Of a DNA stretch of 64,000 nucleotides, positions 46,076 through 56,867 are shown in pieces (position 1 is the stretch's first letter; the number at the start of each line of letters is the position of its first letter). A program made the position numbers and the translations under genes. The notes beneath the pieces are model-generated. The model did no database searches and was not told the DNA's origin. It was given only the letters and a program-made list of their open reading frames with translations. The stretch covers positions 186,001-250,000 of the forward strand of contig JARGXX010000012.1 in the NCBI GenBank assembly GCA_030374765.1. The letters are read 5' to 3'. Source of the DNA: Agarophyton chilense (lineage: Eukaryota; Rhodophyta; Florideophyceae; Gracilariales; Gracilariaceae).

Positions 46076-48180
46076 TCACTGGGGCGGCGCAGGAGTAACT
46101 CCATCTTCTTCATTGGGACCTGCAGGTGTGAAAGCGGAACTAGGGTCACCCGAGGAGCCAACTGGACCACCTGAACCGGCCCAAGCGAACCGAGCACGCT
46201 TCGTCGGTAGAGACTCACCTAAGAAACTATTTTCACCACCGGAAACCTCCCGCTCACTCAAATTGAGACCATACCGGGCATCCAAGTCGGCAGTAACCCC
46301 CTGGAACATCTCCTGCACATTCTGCTGGCAAAATATTGACCATGACCGTCTTCAGGTCCTGACCCTGTCGGAAAACCGTGGCATAGCGATCCGAGCGACG
46401 CGCACAGGAGCAGGCTTCCCTCAGGACCGTCGCAATGTCCATCGAGGCCGTAATACCAACGGTACGGCAGACATGAAGGAGATCCGCGGCTGCAGCCGTG
46501 ATTGAAGCAAGAAAGTGTACCAACGGAGAAGACGGAGCGATTTCGACGCCCCGGTGAACGTTTGAGCAAGTGCCTCGCCTACAGAACTTTCGGTTTCGAC
46601 AGTAACCTCGCCATGAGGAATATTCACTTGGACAACGGGCAGTTCATACGAGAGATCATCCTGAGGAGCAGTGCCTGGAGGAGCTGGAGAAGGAGAAGCA
46701 GTCGGCAACACCACAGCGGATTCGACCGGAGGATGAACGCCCTCCACGGGTAGGACGAAGGGATCCTCACCGAAAGATTCTCCGTCGGACATACCAGCAG
46801 GAACCAACGGCGTCGCTTCTACATCAGGCTCGGAGCACAGAGGATCGAAACCAATCGCCTTCGGATAATAGTCGGGCACATGACATCTCGTAATGTCCGG
46901 AAGCTTATTCCTCAAACGCTTGGCGGGATAAGCACGAGCGTCGTCCCGACCCTGAAGATGAAGCGGAATCGGTGTGAATGAGTCGATATCGTGGTCATAC
47001 CAAAGGAACCCGGGATTCTTGCCCCACTCCACCTGTAGGACATGATCGAAAACGGCCTCGGTCTCCTCGACGTCGAACTGAGTCCCACGGACGATATTCT
47101 GGATGCCCAGGCTCCTTAGAAAGCGGATCATGATGTCTAGGAGCGGGATTAGGGGACCTCGAGAACCGGGTATGTTCTCATCGTACCATACCCTCCAATT
47201 CTCCAAACGGACATTACCACGGATTCCGTACTTCGGGGTATCCAGAATTTCCATGAGGGATATCACGCCGAACTAAACAAGGAGTACCTGCCAGGACAGC
47301 CACGACCTTCGGTCATTGTCATCGCCCATGAGTTGGGACGAGTGGTACGGCACCACAGACGGCCTGGGAACCAGAAGAAGCGGTGATACACGCCAATACA
47401 TTGCCCATTTGTTCTCATCCTCCTGAGGAAGCGAAAGATATAACGGAAGACGTTTGTCTGCGCTCATGTCTTGAAACTCCACTTGGTGCCAACAAAAGAA
47501 GAACCCCAGGGATTGAAGCAGACGACCATCAGGCTCGTGCATCTCGTTTCAATAGACCCGGTTGGACATCCAGAAGAAGTGGTCGTACGGTGGCCGGAAG
47601 CACATGAGCGCCAAGAGGTTGTGACCTGCCGGAGGAAAGCGCACATGAGGCCGGATGAAGTCCGTGTATGGGCCTGAGAGGAGTTTTTGCACCCTGAACT
47701 GGTATTCGGCTTCATTCTCGCAGCGGACGTATGGCATGTCTGTTTGGATGAGGGTGCGACATCGCGTCGCCGAACGCGGATCCACAGGACAATGCAACCA
47801 TCGGTTATACCACGAGACGCTGCGCGCGTTCTTGCTGCCCCTCCGGAAATCGAGTATCTTGGCAAACCTTCGGGCGTCGAGATACATATGCCAAAACCTT
47901 TGGTATTCTTCCACAGAGGACGAAAGAATGGCATGACGCACTGCCACCGGGTTCCGTCCGATGGTATGGTCATAGCGGTGCCCGGGCGCTCTTAAGCTAC
48001 TTGGTATCCAGACGACCTCGCCGCTTGGTTGTTCGAAGCCATTGTGCCGCTGCCCACAGGTTGGTCCGCCAGGAAATGGATAGGAAAATCGACGGAAGCG
48101 ACATACTCTGGAAGGAGAAGGGCATATCCGACGGGCTTATAAGGCGACCCAGGCATCGCGAGCGACCAATGGAGGAATAC
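46076..48180 (-). other. Long antisense coding-like region between pol and the 3' LTR of Gypsy 3
   Basis: Between the end of pol and the 3' LTR the coding signal is on the opposite strand. From about 47,950 down to 46,076 a single minus-strand frame carries protein-like sequence. It starts with VEEYQRFWHMYLDARRFAKI and YNRWLHCPVD, then has PYTDFIRPHVRFPPAGHNLLA. A mixed region follows (MEILDTPKYGIRGNVRLENW, FLRSLGIQNIV), then a Pro/Ser-rich acidic stretch (SPSPAPPGTAPQDD) and a final helical part with a KRAR-like basic motif. I recognise no domain. Antisense extra ORFs at this place are known in some plant Gypsy lineages (Tat/Ogre-like). Lightly broken; treated as part of the fossil. Confidence 0.6.
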
Positions 48181-48667
48181 TGCCATGGGAAGAAGGAAAG
48201 ATGAAACCGAATGGGGCAGGATGACTGACGGGACCTTAAATGGACAAAGCGCGCACCGTGGTTCACGGCGGACAACGCGCGTAGGGTCGACAAAGGACTA
48301 CCGAAGGATAGGGAAAGCGGCAAGGAACCCCATCCGGTGCGCGTACAGTACCTTAGGTGAACTAACTGCCGATCTGGCGCCAATGGTCAGCTCTTACGCA
48401 CTGGTACCACCGAGGATAGTGGCGATGCGACGCCCGTCGCGTCCACTGGTAACGAGAACAACTAACCCCCGGGATGATCATAAGACGCCGACAGGTCTGG
48501 CACGGCACCGCTCGTGTCCAGGCCATTAGAACGCTCAGGATCACGACGATCCGACCCCGAAGGCAAGATTGAAAATTCACCCGTAGGTCCAGTTAGAGCC
48601 AGACCCCCAGGAAGGTGTGGGGCAATTTGGAATTCGCCGTGAAGGTCGAATCCTAAGGAGGGAGATA

Positions 48668-49113
48668 TGTGAAGGAGCGATGATAACGGTTGAGCCCTGT
48701 GCGCCACCGGGCTCTGAGGTATCTTACAGGCGACACGTGGACGGGTTGACCTCAGGTGGACTCATGTAGATTATTAATTTATTTTAATTAGTGTAGTAGA
48801 TTAGCATTACAGTGCCAGGGAGATTTCAGTGCCTCGCCAGTACTATTTACTCGGCTCGAGTGACGCTTCTCCCTTAACGTAAGGTAGGCACCATTAGGAT
48901 ACTAAATAACCCCGTGTGGTATACTGGTTCCACCAATTGGTATTCAAGCCATCGTTTCCGTAGCTCCAACCTCTAGGACTACGCATTAAACGCCAGCCCA
49001 TTGCACCAAGTACTCTGGGAGTGCCGCCGTCAAGGATTCGAACCTTACGAACCGCTCTACCACGCTACTACGGGTCGAGACCCGTACTCTGACCCAACAG
49101 TCATTGCGTTACA
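48668..49113 (+). repeat. 3' LTR of Gypsy 3
   Basis: Starts TGTGAAGG after a purine-rich tract and ends GCGTTACA. 446 bases, about 89 percent identical to the 5' LTR. The right flank is immediately the ATR-like remnant. Confidence 0.9.
49021..49073 (-). ncRNA. tRNA-like module without anticodon arm, inside the 3' LTR
   Basis: On the minus strand a D-arm/A-box-like TAGCGTGGTAGAGC (49,067-49,054) is followed after about ten bases by GGTTCGAATCC (49,044-49,034), an exact match to the RNA polymerase III B-box consensus. A 5-bp T stem with a 7-base loop can be drawn around it. Flanking seven-base strands CCGTAGT and ACGGCGG pair at six of seven positions (one G-U) like an acceptor stem, and the module ends in CAC. 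No anticodon arm fits, since only about six bases lie between the D and T arms. The homologous copy in the 5' LTR (39,133-39,185) is more diverged. It could be a pol III promoter, a tRNA-derived insertion, or a stretch antisense to a tRNA. Confidence 0.55.
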
Positions 49114-52100
49114 GATAGGCTGGAAACATTGGTAGCTCAGCTGAGCAAGACCAAAAGCATAGATTGCCAAGATGTTTTGGATCAATGTATCGGTGAGATA
49201 GGAGCTATTGACCCAGGATTGCTTCCACAATACAACAAGCCGAGCTCGTCGAGTTCATATGATGGCGGAATAACTAAGCAGAGTTATCGAAAAAGCGTAC
49301 AAGGGTTTGCTGCTATCTTACACTCTTACTCAATGAGTTCTTAGTGGCTGCACTAAGTAAACGAGAAAAACAAGAATCATCGAAGAGTCAGTTCGATGGG
49401 GTCAGGCTGGTAATTCTGGAAATCCTTCGAGTGTGCGGCTGCAAAAAGAGCACTCCGCCCAACCCAAACACGCCATACATGGGAAAAGCTTTGCCACCTG
49501 GAAAGAATGGGAATCAGTCCTCGCTCGGCTCCCAGCGCCGGAGAGAGCCAGGCTGTTCTGGTAAAGATTATCGAGTACAACGAAGGACGCGGTTCAACCT
49601 TATCATGCTGTACCATTCGATCAGTCAGTCTTGTATGGTCCTTGGTGAGAGCTGCCAGCGTATTATTTTGCCAGCATATCAACCTGTGGTCTAAAGTAAG
49701 AGCTCTAGTTCCCCAAGGAAGGGGTATGACGGCTCAGGAATGGATCCGTCAGATATCTGTTCTGCTGGTTGATTTCATCGGGAGACAAGAGCAGTTTGGG
49801 AAGTTACTGAAGGCTCTTCGGTCTATCCTTCGTTATGAAGATGAGTTGATCAATCATATATTTCCTCTTGTGGTGATTACTGCTTTGGATTTGCAACATG
49901 GCCTTCAAATGAAAGAGGTTAAGGAGTTCTTAATCCGTGGGGTTAAAGAAGTTCTAATGGAGGCAACTTCACCGCAGTCATTTTTCGATCTACTCAAAAC
50001 TTTTCGGACTTGGCGTGATAGGCCATCTGAGAAGCGGGGAATTCAAGCGCTTCACCAGACGGATTGGAAGCAACGATGTGCAGTCGAGTTCTCGCAAAAG
50101 AATCCCTTCGGAGAAGTTTATGCATAAAGCCGTCATTAATGATGCTCTCACAAGCTTGATTGACGTGTATGGTAGAGAGTGGCGTGATCTGTCGTTGTTG
50201 ACTTAAGCACGAACAGCTTTGGCTTCGCGGTCTCACTACCGTACAATCATGCTTGACGACTACCATATACGAAATACTACAGCAAAATATTAGAGCGAGT
50301 ACAGGGTAATCCGGGTGGCCACCTTAAATTGGCATAATTCGAGGCAGGGCGAGAAAAAGGGACATTTACTGTGCTAATTATGAGACTGAAGCTCTCGAAG
50401 TTCTTCAGGAATCATTTGCAAACATTGAAGAGGTTCCCAACTTGGGGGGTTAGCTAACTGACGTCTTGAAAGCGCATTAACTGAGATCATATGTGATGCA
50501 GAAGCCGGGGGGAAATCTGAGGAGGCGCTGACCACGTACGAACATGCGCTCGCCAATTATCCAAGAAGTGCTGCCCTTCATGATGTCTTCTTAAGCTGCT
50601 TGATGACATTGGTGCATTGGGAGACGATTCTATCACATACAGAAGAATTAGCATACTACTCAACACTCCATGAAACTAAGCTGCGCCAGACAGCCAAAGC
50701 TCATGGTATCGCTGTGGCCTGGCGTCTCGGTCGTTTGGAGAAGCTTGAAAATTTGCGTGATGTATTTGTAGAAACATCCCCATTTCACGCCAACGAAGAA
50801 CAGGCAGAGGCCTCCTGGGTGTTGGGATACACAACACACTTTGCAAATATGCTGTTGTGTTTTCGGAATAAGGAACTTGAACCGCTGGAGAAAGAATCAT
50901 CCCTTGCTCGTCGTCATCTCATTCAGCCGCTTTTGAGGTCTGCGAGGGAAAGCTACCATTGCGCGTATCCCATTATCACATTAGTTCATTCTTTGTGCGA
51001 AGCTCAAAATGCAGCTCGCTACTGCCTTCTTTCTTTCAGAGAGAACAACAGTTCGGTGGAGGGCCACAGCGCGAATGTGCAGAGTGCAACCTGGCGATCT
51101 TCTTAGTAATGGTAAGAAGCCAATTCAGTACACAACGAGGTCGCTTAAAGTGCCGGAGCCGTTACTTACGTGAATGAGAATTCTATTCGGTTTACTTGGC
51201 GTGCCTGATGAGGTAGCAATAGCTTACTTGGAGCTTGCAATAATCTCAAAAGAAGGAGGCAACCTGAAGGCAGATTCTTCGTTCGCATTTCGAGCGTTGA
51301 TAACCACAAATATGAACAGTGACATGATCAACGCGGCAAATATAGAATCAGGTCACATTCGCCGTGCTCATGGAGACGAATCTGATTCCTAGTTAACGGC
51401 AAAGAGAAAAGTGAATCTCCCTAAAAGAAATCTGAACAGAATTGCAAGTCAACGAGTTGCTGCTGGACAGAAGAATGTCACACAGGGACAGTTCTGTACA
51501 GCGTTAGCGCTGGCGGGTACCTGGACTGAAGAAACGCGCTACGAAATGTCAGAAAGAATTCTATGATACTATCAAGAAGCGGCACAGTTTGGAGCCAACC
51601 GTGAAGAGCCGTTCTACGTCCTTGGAATGAACTTTGATTCACTGCTACAGGCAGGTGCTAACGCCAACGCGGCCATTGTTGCTCTAACCACCTACCCCTT
51701 CCCCAGCAACACGAATCTTCGCCGATCAGGAAGCGACGTCGAAACTGTTGAGAACTATCAGCAACACGTACCGGGTGTGATCCACAGTTTTGCAAAGGCT
51801 TTGTTGAACGGTCATAAACGCATCTTTGAAGCTTTACCGCGAATGCTCACCGCGTGGTTTGACTTTCATACTGCCTTGCATGATACAAAGACAGCAGAGC
51901 TTTGTCTGCCTTATGAGCAGATTGTACAGACAGAAAAGCACAACGCAATGATTTCTATTGCGTCGTACATGTAGACAACAGCGATTCCGCAGCTGATGAG
52001 CCGCATCTTCCATCCTCGAAAGCCAGTTCGTGATGATTTAAGAAACTTTCTGGCAACAAATGATGTAAACACTACTCCGAATACTGTATCAAGTGCCGCC

Positions 52101-52160
52101 AGAGTTTCCGAAGCGTTGAAGTCTGCTGTTGAGGAACTACGAGAACGGCTATAACTGGAG
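49114..52160 (+). pseudogene. ATR/Mec1-type checkpoint kinase remnant (HEAT and FAT parts only)
   Basis: ATR senses single-stranded DNA damage in the nucleus. Similarity to ATR is seen in order. FDGVRLVILEILRVCGC (about 49,395) matches the 'IQEILK' part, MTAQEWIRQISVLL (49,727) the HEAT end, and QSFFDLLKTFRTWRD (49,977) the 'FSMLDHLTQW' part. The FAT repeats are YEHALANYPRSAALHDVFLSC (about 50,540; human 'CYDRAIQLEPDQ') and HETKLRQTAKAHGIAVAWRL (about 50,670). FAKALLNGHKRIFEALPRML, then TAWFDF (about 51,795-51,870), matches human 'FGRSLQYGNQFIYQSMPRMLTLWLDYG'. The serine/threonine kinase domain and FATC are absent, as is the N-terminus. Several frame changes and stops are present. Gypsy 3 abuts it on the left and a Harbinger-type transposase on the right, so transposons probably destroyed it. 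Confidence 0.8.
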
Positions 52161-52404
52161 GACGAGAATGCACATATTATAAAGACTCATTTGAGTAGCC
52201 CTCCAATGCACGCAGGCCAATCGACAAGGTCTGGATCCAGGAGACCAAGCGTTGCGGCTTTTTGCGTACGCAATGAAATTGGCCGTTCGATGCAGATGTG
52301 GCAGCCGTATGATTCCAAGGGACGGGCGCTCAGCTGTAGTGAAGGGGAGATTGAAGTAGATACTCAATCGCGCAGTGCTATTGACCCACCCGTCAAAAAG
52401 GATT

Positions 52405-53613
52405 GGCCTGTGAACAATTGCGTGCGCCGTGAACAGCAGCAATTTGATTGTATCTCACCGCTCTGGTCCGATAATTAACGAGGTGGCAGGCTACGCTCAG
52501 CATGCGACCGCGTTTGTAGTGGTCGGCCGGCAAGCGTTTAGTCAGTCGACGGAATGGATCTTTCAGCCCTCGAACACCACTCTTGGCGCTCTGACGTTAG
52601 CTGGGATATATAAGTTGGAGAGAAAGATCAATGGCCGCAAAACCTGATGAACGAGGCATTGATTTCCTTTCGTTACTTTTACGGGCTCGCACGACCTTAC
52701 CCTTCGTTATCTTCGTATTGTTCACAAATGCGTCATCGCTTCGAACAGCAAAGCCTGGCGTTATGTTCGAATCTTCAATCAGTAACGGCCAATACTGTCC
52801 CGAGACGTAAGCCAGCTTGCTATCGTGCCCGCTTCCTGGAAAGTTCACACAGGCGTGAATTATTTCTTCCTTAAAGTTCCATACTAACAAGTTCGCGGTC
52901 TCGACGTTCTGGCTCATTGCATTATAAAATGCGTTTTGTGTTTCATGATGAACGAAATCGGCGCATAGAAGACGTTCTTCGTTGCTGACTGCGAAAACAC
53001 CCCGAAGTGCAAACGCATGAGGCCGACTATTCTGAAGAAAGTCGCTGGATTCTTCCATTTCTTCCGCAGTTGGCCATTCAATTCGAAACTTCCGGTTCCG
53101 GGGATCGACAAACAAAGCCCAGAGCACATCTAAAGAAAAGCCCAACCACTTCGATAAAGAAAACTGCGTGATGCCAAATATAGGGCACAATATATAATCA
53201 ACATCTCCAGTATTCATGTACCACAGCGCTAAACCTAAAAGGTCTTCGGAGTAATGGAACGGGTTTCGGCAATTTTGGCTGGTTGTAACACGAAATAGAG
53301 AACCATGCCTGATCTTTGGTCGAGTGGTTTCAAACAATTGCAATTAGTTGGCGAAGAAAAGTGATCGAGAAAAGTTTATGGCTACCATGAACTCTGTTTC
53401 TGTCCCACACAGAAGGAAGTTACGCCAAGGTGTAATATGGAAACGGGCCTTTAAGATCTTAGTGCAAAAAAATTTGGTACTCCTAGTTCGTGGATTTGGG
53501 CGGTTGAAACATCGTTCTTTGTCACCAATGAGCAATAAAAACAGAGTTACAGGAAGCAGAAAACATGCTTGCAGTATAACAGACGTAATTATAAGTTTTG
53601 AGTGGTCATCCAT
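52405..53613 (-). pseudogene. PIF/Harbinger-type transposase (DDE_Tnp_4-like)
   Basis: A cut-and-paste transposase on the minus strand. The frame from 53,613 runs through one TAA (53,346-53,344) to about 52,600 and shows GVFAVSNEERLLCADFV, then NLLVWNFKEEIIHACVNFPG with SGHDSKLA, EDSNITPGFAVRSDDAFV and KVVRARKSNE. A second segment in another frame (about 52,595-52,405) gives GLKDPFRRLTKRLPADHY and NYRTRAVRYNQI, the family's C-terminal 'W.vR.LK..F.RL...L' and 'RTR.V..NQI' blocks. One frameshift therefore separates them. The first catalytic Asp, expected near 'VDG' in GVFAVSNEE, is not an Asp here, and 'LLVWNF' also differs from the usual 'VWDF', so activity is unlikely. The family is assigned by motif order. 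Confidence 0.75.
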
Positions 53614-53689
53614 TTCTTGGCAAAGAGGTTTGGTGGTAGATTATTTACAAACAATTAAGATGGAGAATATTATGTTATAGCGTAAAAAC

Positions 53690-54360
53690 ATCTGTTCACG
53701 TACTTGAAACTTACCACAAACTCCATCTGGGAAACTGGACGGGGTACCTCTTACCCGGTCCAGATTCTCAGATCTGAGACAGGAGCCATCTTACCTGTCT
53801 TGCATCCATTGGTCAACCGTTTGGGATTCTGGGAAACTGCAAATAATTGGATTCACCCATTTAATGGCTAAAGAAGGGGTACGCTTCAAATGAGATGTCG
53901 CAATCTGCCGTAAGTTTTGTGTACGATGCTTGTTGAAACTTTTGATGTGCACAAATCCGGATTTTTCGGCTCTGAAAGCCGAGTTTGGATCATTACTCTT
54001 AACCTATTTAACTTTTTAAGTAGAGAAAGATTTCGTCACGGGTTGGGTAACATACATTTTGACAAAATTGTATAGTTATAATTCGACGGTTGATGTAATA
54101 TAACGTTTGGAGTGCTCTTCGTTACATGGGGATAGGTTGCAAAACGTTTAGAATATGGCACCAACACGGAACAAATGGCGTTCAAGGAATCAGAAAAAAT
54201 ATTAAATAAAATAGATTGCCACCTCGTTCAATTGGGATTTTTGGTTAGGAAAAAACTGACTTCTATTTTGTATAAAAAGTTACCACTAGACATAGAATGG
54301 CGACGCAGGGATTCAATTTATGTAACTATACAAAGAAAGATGTGGGCTACTAGTGTCTAT
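53690..54360. other. No recognisable gene between Harbinger and piggyBac
   Basis: Short frames only. A/T-rich towards the right. It contains a CCGGATTTTTCGGCTCTGAAAGCCGA-like inverted stretch near 53,960 and could hold the missing transposon ends. No domain is seen. Confidence 0.4.
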
Positions 54361-54369
54361 ACGACCACT

Positions 54370-54385
54370 GGCCTCATATGAGGCC
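54370..54385. repeat. 16-bp palindrome, left copy
   Basis: GGCCTCATATGAGGCC, embedded in a 22-bp stretch (54,367-54,388) identical to 58,673-58,694. It lies 184 bases upstream of the piggyBac start codon. Probably an end or subterminal repeat of the transposon, possibly a transposase-binding site. Confidence 0.85.
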
Positions 54386-54568
54386 AAAATTACAACATCA
54401 ATAAAAATTGTAAACTTTGTCAATTTCTTTAACTTTTTGTGCCTAGACGTTTTTAACACTTTCTTCTTCTCTGGCGTCAACCTCAAAGATCACGAAAGAT
54501 CGTCCACAACCTGGAAACACATCATCTTTACTTCATTCTTTCATAATTTATCAAATATCTCATCATCT

Positions 54569-56251
54569 ATGAATCCCCGTCGTGTAATGGGAAACAGAGT
54601 ACATACTCGCGCACGTCTCACCACATCAGAGAGCGACTGTAAACGCTTCTTTGGCACGCAATGGAAAACGAAACTGGTCAGCCGAAGTGTAACAAAAGTG
54701 GGCGTTGTTGTCAAGAATAATCGGAGATACCCTTTTGTCACTATAAACTTCGAGCTACTTGGTCGCGAGAAAATATGCACTCTTAAACCTTGCAATGTAA
54801 AAGCCGGAGTTCATGTCACGGTTCAGGAAACTGCTCAAGAAGCCATCAATTCCAACGTGGAGATAAATGGTGCTGCTATTACTAATGAAGTTTCGAACAA
54901 TGAAGAGCAAAATACTGTCACGGATGGCGATCACTGTCACACAATGAATCCGTTGAGCCCTCCTACTGTGACAAACAGTGACACGCAAGAGAGCTTTGTG
55001 GAAGTTTAATCGACGAAATGGACAACTGAAGATGTATCCTTGACTCTGAATGGTCCACTGCAAATGCATCAATGGAAAGTCACGGGACCTGTTGGAGATT
55101 TTATCTCCGCCATTCATGCAACTTTGGGACTCTCTCCATACGATTTCTACATTTGGATGTTTCCTGTAGCTCATTTGGAAAAAATAGTTCGATCTACCAA
55201 CTCCTGGCTTAAAAAAGGCTTAAAGCAGACTACAGGAGGTAAAATTTTGATTTTTTTCGGTTTGATGGTGTTAATGACACGCTTCTAGTTTTCAAAGAGA
55301 AGATCGCTTTGGTCTAAGGACACGTTTTCTAAATATATCGAATCTCCACAGCTCGGAAAGGTCATGTCACGAAATCGGTTTGAACATATAAGGCAATTCT
55401 TCGATTTCAGTGGCTCTGAAAACGATCAAAAATCAGAAGAATGGAGGTGGTCATGCGTTTCTGAGTTTTTGAAAGCTATAAATGACTATCAGAAAGCGTT
55501 CGTAACTCCGCCACACACTTTGTGCGTGGACGAAAGTATGTCACGTTGGTATGGACTTGGAGGGAACTGGATTGAAATTGGACTTCCACACTACACTGCT
55601 CTTGATAGGAAACCTGAAAATGTTTGAGAATTAAAGACAGTGTGTTGTAGAAGGAGTGGAATTATTTTCAAAATATAAATCACGATGGGAGCTACGCAAC
55701 CAGATGAACAGCCTTTTGAATCAGAACATGCACATGGAACAGCTGTTTTAATGAGACTTTTTGAAAATTGGTTCGCAACCGATCGAATCGTTTGTGCCCA
55801 TTCATATTTTGCATCTGTTGAAACTGCTGAAGAACTTTTAAAAAGAGGAATGCGATTTATTGGGGTCGTAAAAACAGCCACAAGAAGGTTTCCTATGAAA
55901 CATCTCTCCGAACTTACGATGACGGCACAAGGCCAGCACGTGTCAATGGTCTCGAAAGTGCCTGAATTTGATCAAAAGATGATGTCTGTGCTCTGGGTGG
56001 ACCGCGAGAGGAGATATTTTATCAGCACTTGTAGCAGTACCCAACCAGGAACTCCCATTTCTCGTGAAAGATGGAGGACAACTTATGGAATAACAAAGAA
56101 AATTCCGCTTTCCATTGCTATTCCAGAAGTTTGTGAGGAGTACTATTCTTGTTGTTCAAGAATTGATAGGCATAAAAGGTCACGTCAAGATGACCTGTGT
56201 CGTATAGTGGCGGAAGGGCTGACCTTTGAGGTTGTCAATATACTACACTGA
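54569..56251 (+). pseudogene. piggyBac transposase, N-terminal and catalytic part
   Basis: A single frame carries a DDE_Tnp_1_7 (PF13843) transposase. The N-terminal acidic/polar region is followed by FIWMF-like and SKRRSLWSKDTFSKYI sequence, then MSRNRFEHIRQFFDFSG, HTLCVDESMSRWYGLGG (first catalytic Asp, about 55,530), LDRKPENV, VLMRLFENWFATDRIV, CAHSYFASV and VLWVDRERRYF (about 55,990). In-frame stops are TAA 55,007, TAG 55,286, TGA 55,625 and TAA 55,676; there is no frameshift. The second catalytic Asp, expected in 'ADSYFAS', is His (CAT 55,799-55,801). The similarity stops at 56,251, where an LTR begins. The C-terminal part resumes at 57,700. The chosen start is the first ATG before a conserved-looking block. 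Confidence 0.85.
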
Positions 56252-56254
56252 CCT

Positions 56255-56804
56255 TGTAGGTGATGGATGCGAGGGATCATCGGCCACGCAGCTCCGGGCG
56301 AGCTACCATCTAGGTGTTGTCAGCCACGTGTAGTGTTGACATGTACCTTGTGGTTGAGTAATTGTTAGTACTTGTACTTGTAATTATATTTATTTTAATA
56401 CAGTAGTGGAGTGGCCACCTGGCACTGTAGCCAGTTCTGGCCAGGTCTCTGACGCTAGGTCAGAGACCGTGCCTTACTGGCACCTCCAGGGTGATCTGGG
56501 GAGTGCAGTCCACTGCATATAAAGAACTGCATCTCCCCCATCCTAATCTGGCAAAGACAGGCACCACTTTGGTCACGACTATACCTTTTGGTTCATCGTT
56601 TCTCAACCACCACACAGTCTTTCCCGCGCGTCGACGCCTACCATCGTTCACTTACACGGTATAGGCTAGTTGCCTCGCCGTTTGCCCCTGCAGGTTTTCA
56701 CGGTGCCCTGTTACCATCGAGGTTTATTACGTCTACCTTCTAAGTTTGAGCGTCACCACGCTCCCTACGGTTGAGCGTCACCCCGATCCCGAGACAAGAC
56801 AATA
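56255..56804 (+). repeat. Solo LTR of Gypsy 2 type, inserted in piggyBac
   Basis: Related to the 3' LTR of Gypsy 2 (24,190-24,640): shared GATCATCGG, AGCCACGT, TTGAGTAATTGTTA and GTGGCCACCTGGCACTG blocks in order. It contains a TATA-type box GCATATAAAG at about 56,515 and two GTTGAGCGTCACC-like units near its end. It begins immediately after the interrupted transposase frame. No internal element sequence follows. Confidence 0.65.
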
Positions 56805-56867
56805 GCAAACCCCAGAGATGACTGTACGACAACCTGAACATTTAAAAGAAGTTTCAAGTGAAAGAAT

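Larger units (their letters stand above)
38780..49113 (+). mobile_element. Ty3/Gypsy LTR retrotransposon 3, full length with both LTRs and a chromodomain
   Basis: A complete 10.3-kb element: 5' LTR (38,780-39,225), primer-binding site (39,229 onwards), gag (about 39,350-41,560), protease (41,612-42,034), RT (42,685-43,254), RNase H (43,540-43,910), integrase (about 44,250-45,260), chromodomain (45,580-45,740), a long antisense coding-like region (48,180-46,076), a purine-rich tract (AGGAGGGAGATA, before 48,668) and the 3' LTR (48,668-49,113). LTRs of the same length differ at about 48 of 446 positions by eye count, about 11 percent, so the insertion is not recent. About ten or more breaks are present. 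No clear target duplication (ATGAC against GATAG). Confidence 0.9.

Noticed and set aside
38775-49118. A target-site duplication around Gypsy 3
   Set aside because: The flanks ATGAC and GATAG do not match. The duplication may have decayed or the flanks have recombined, so no claim is made.
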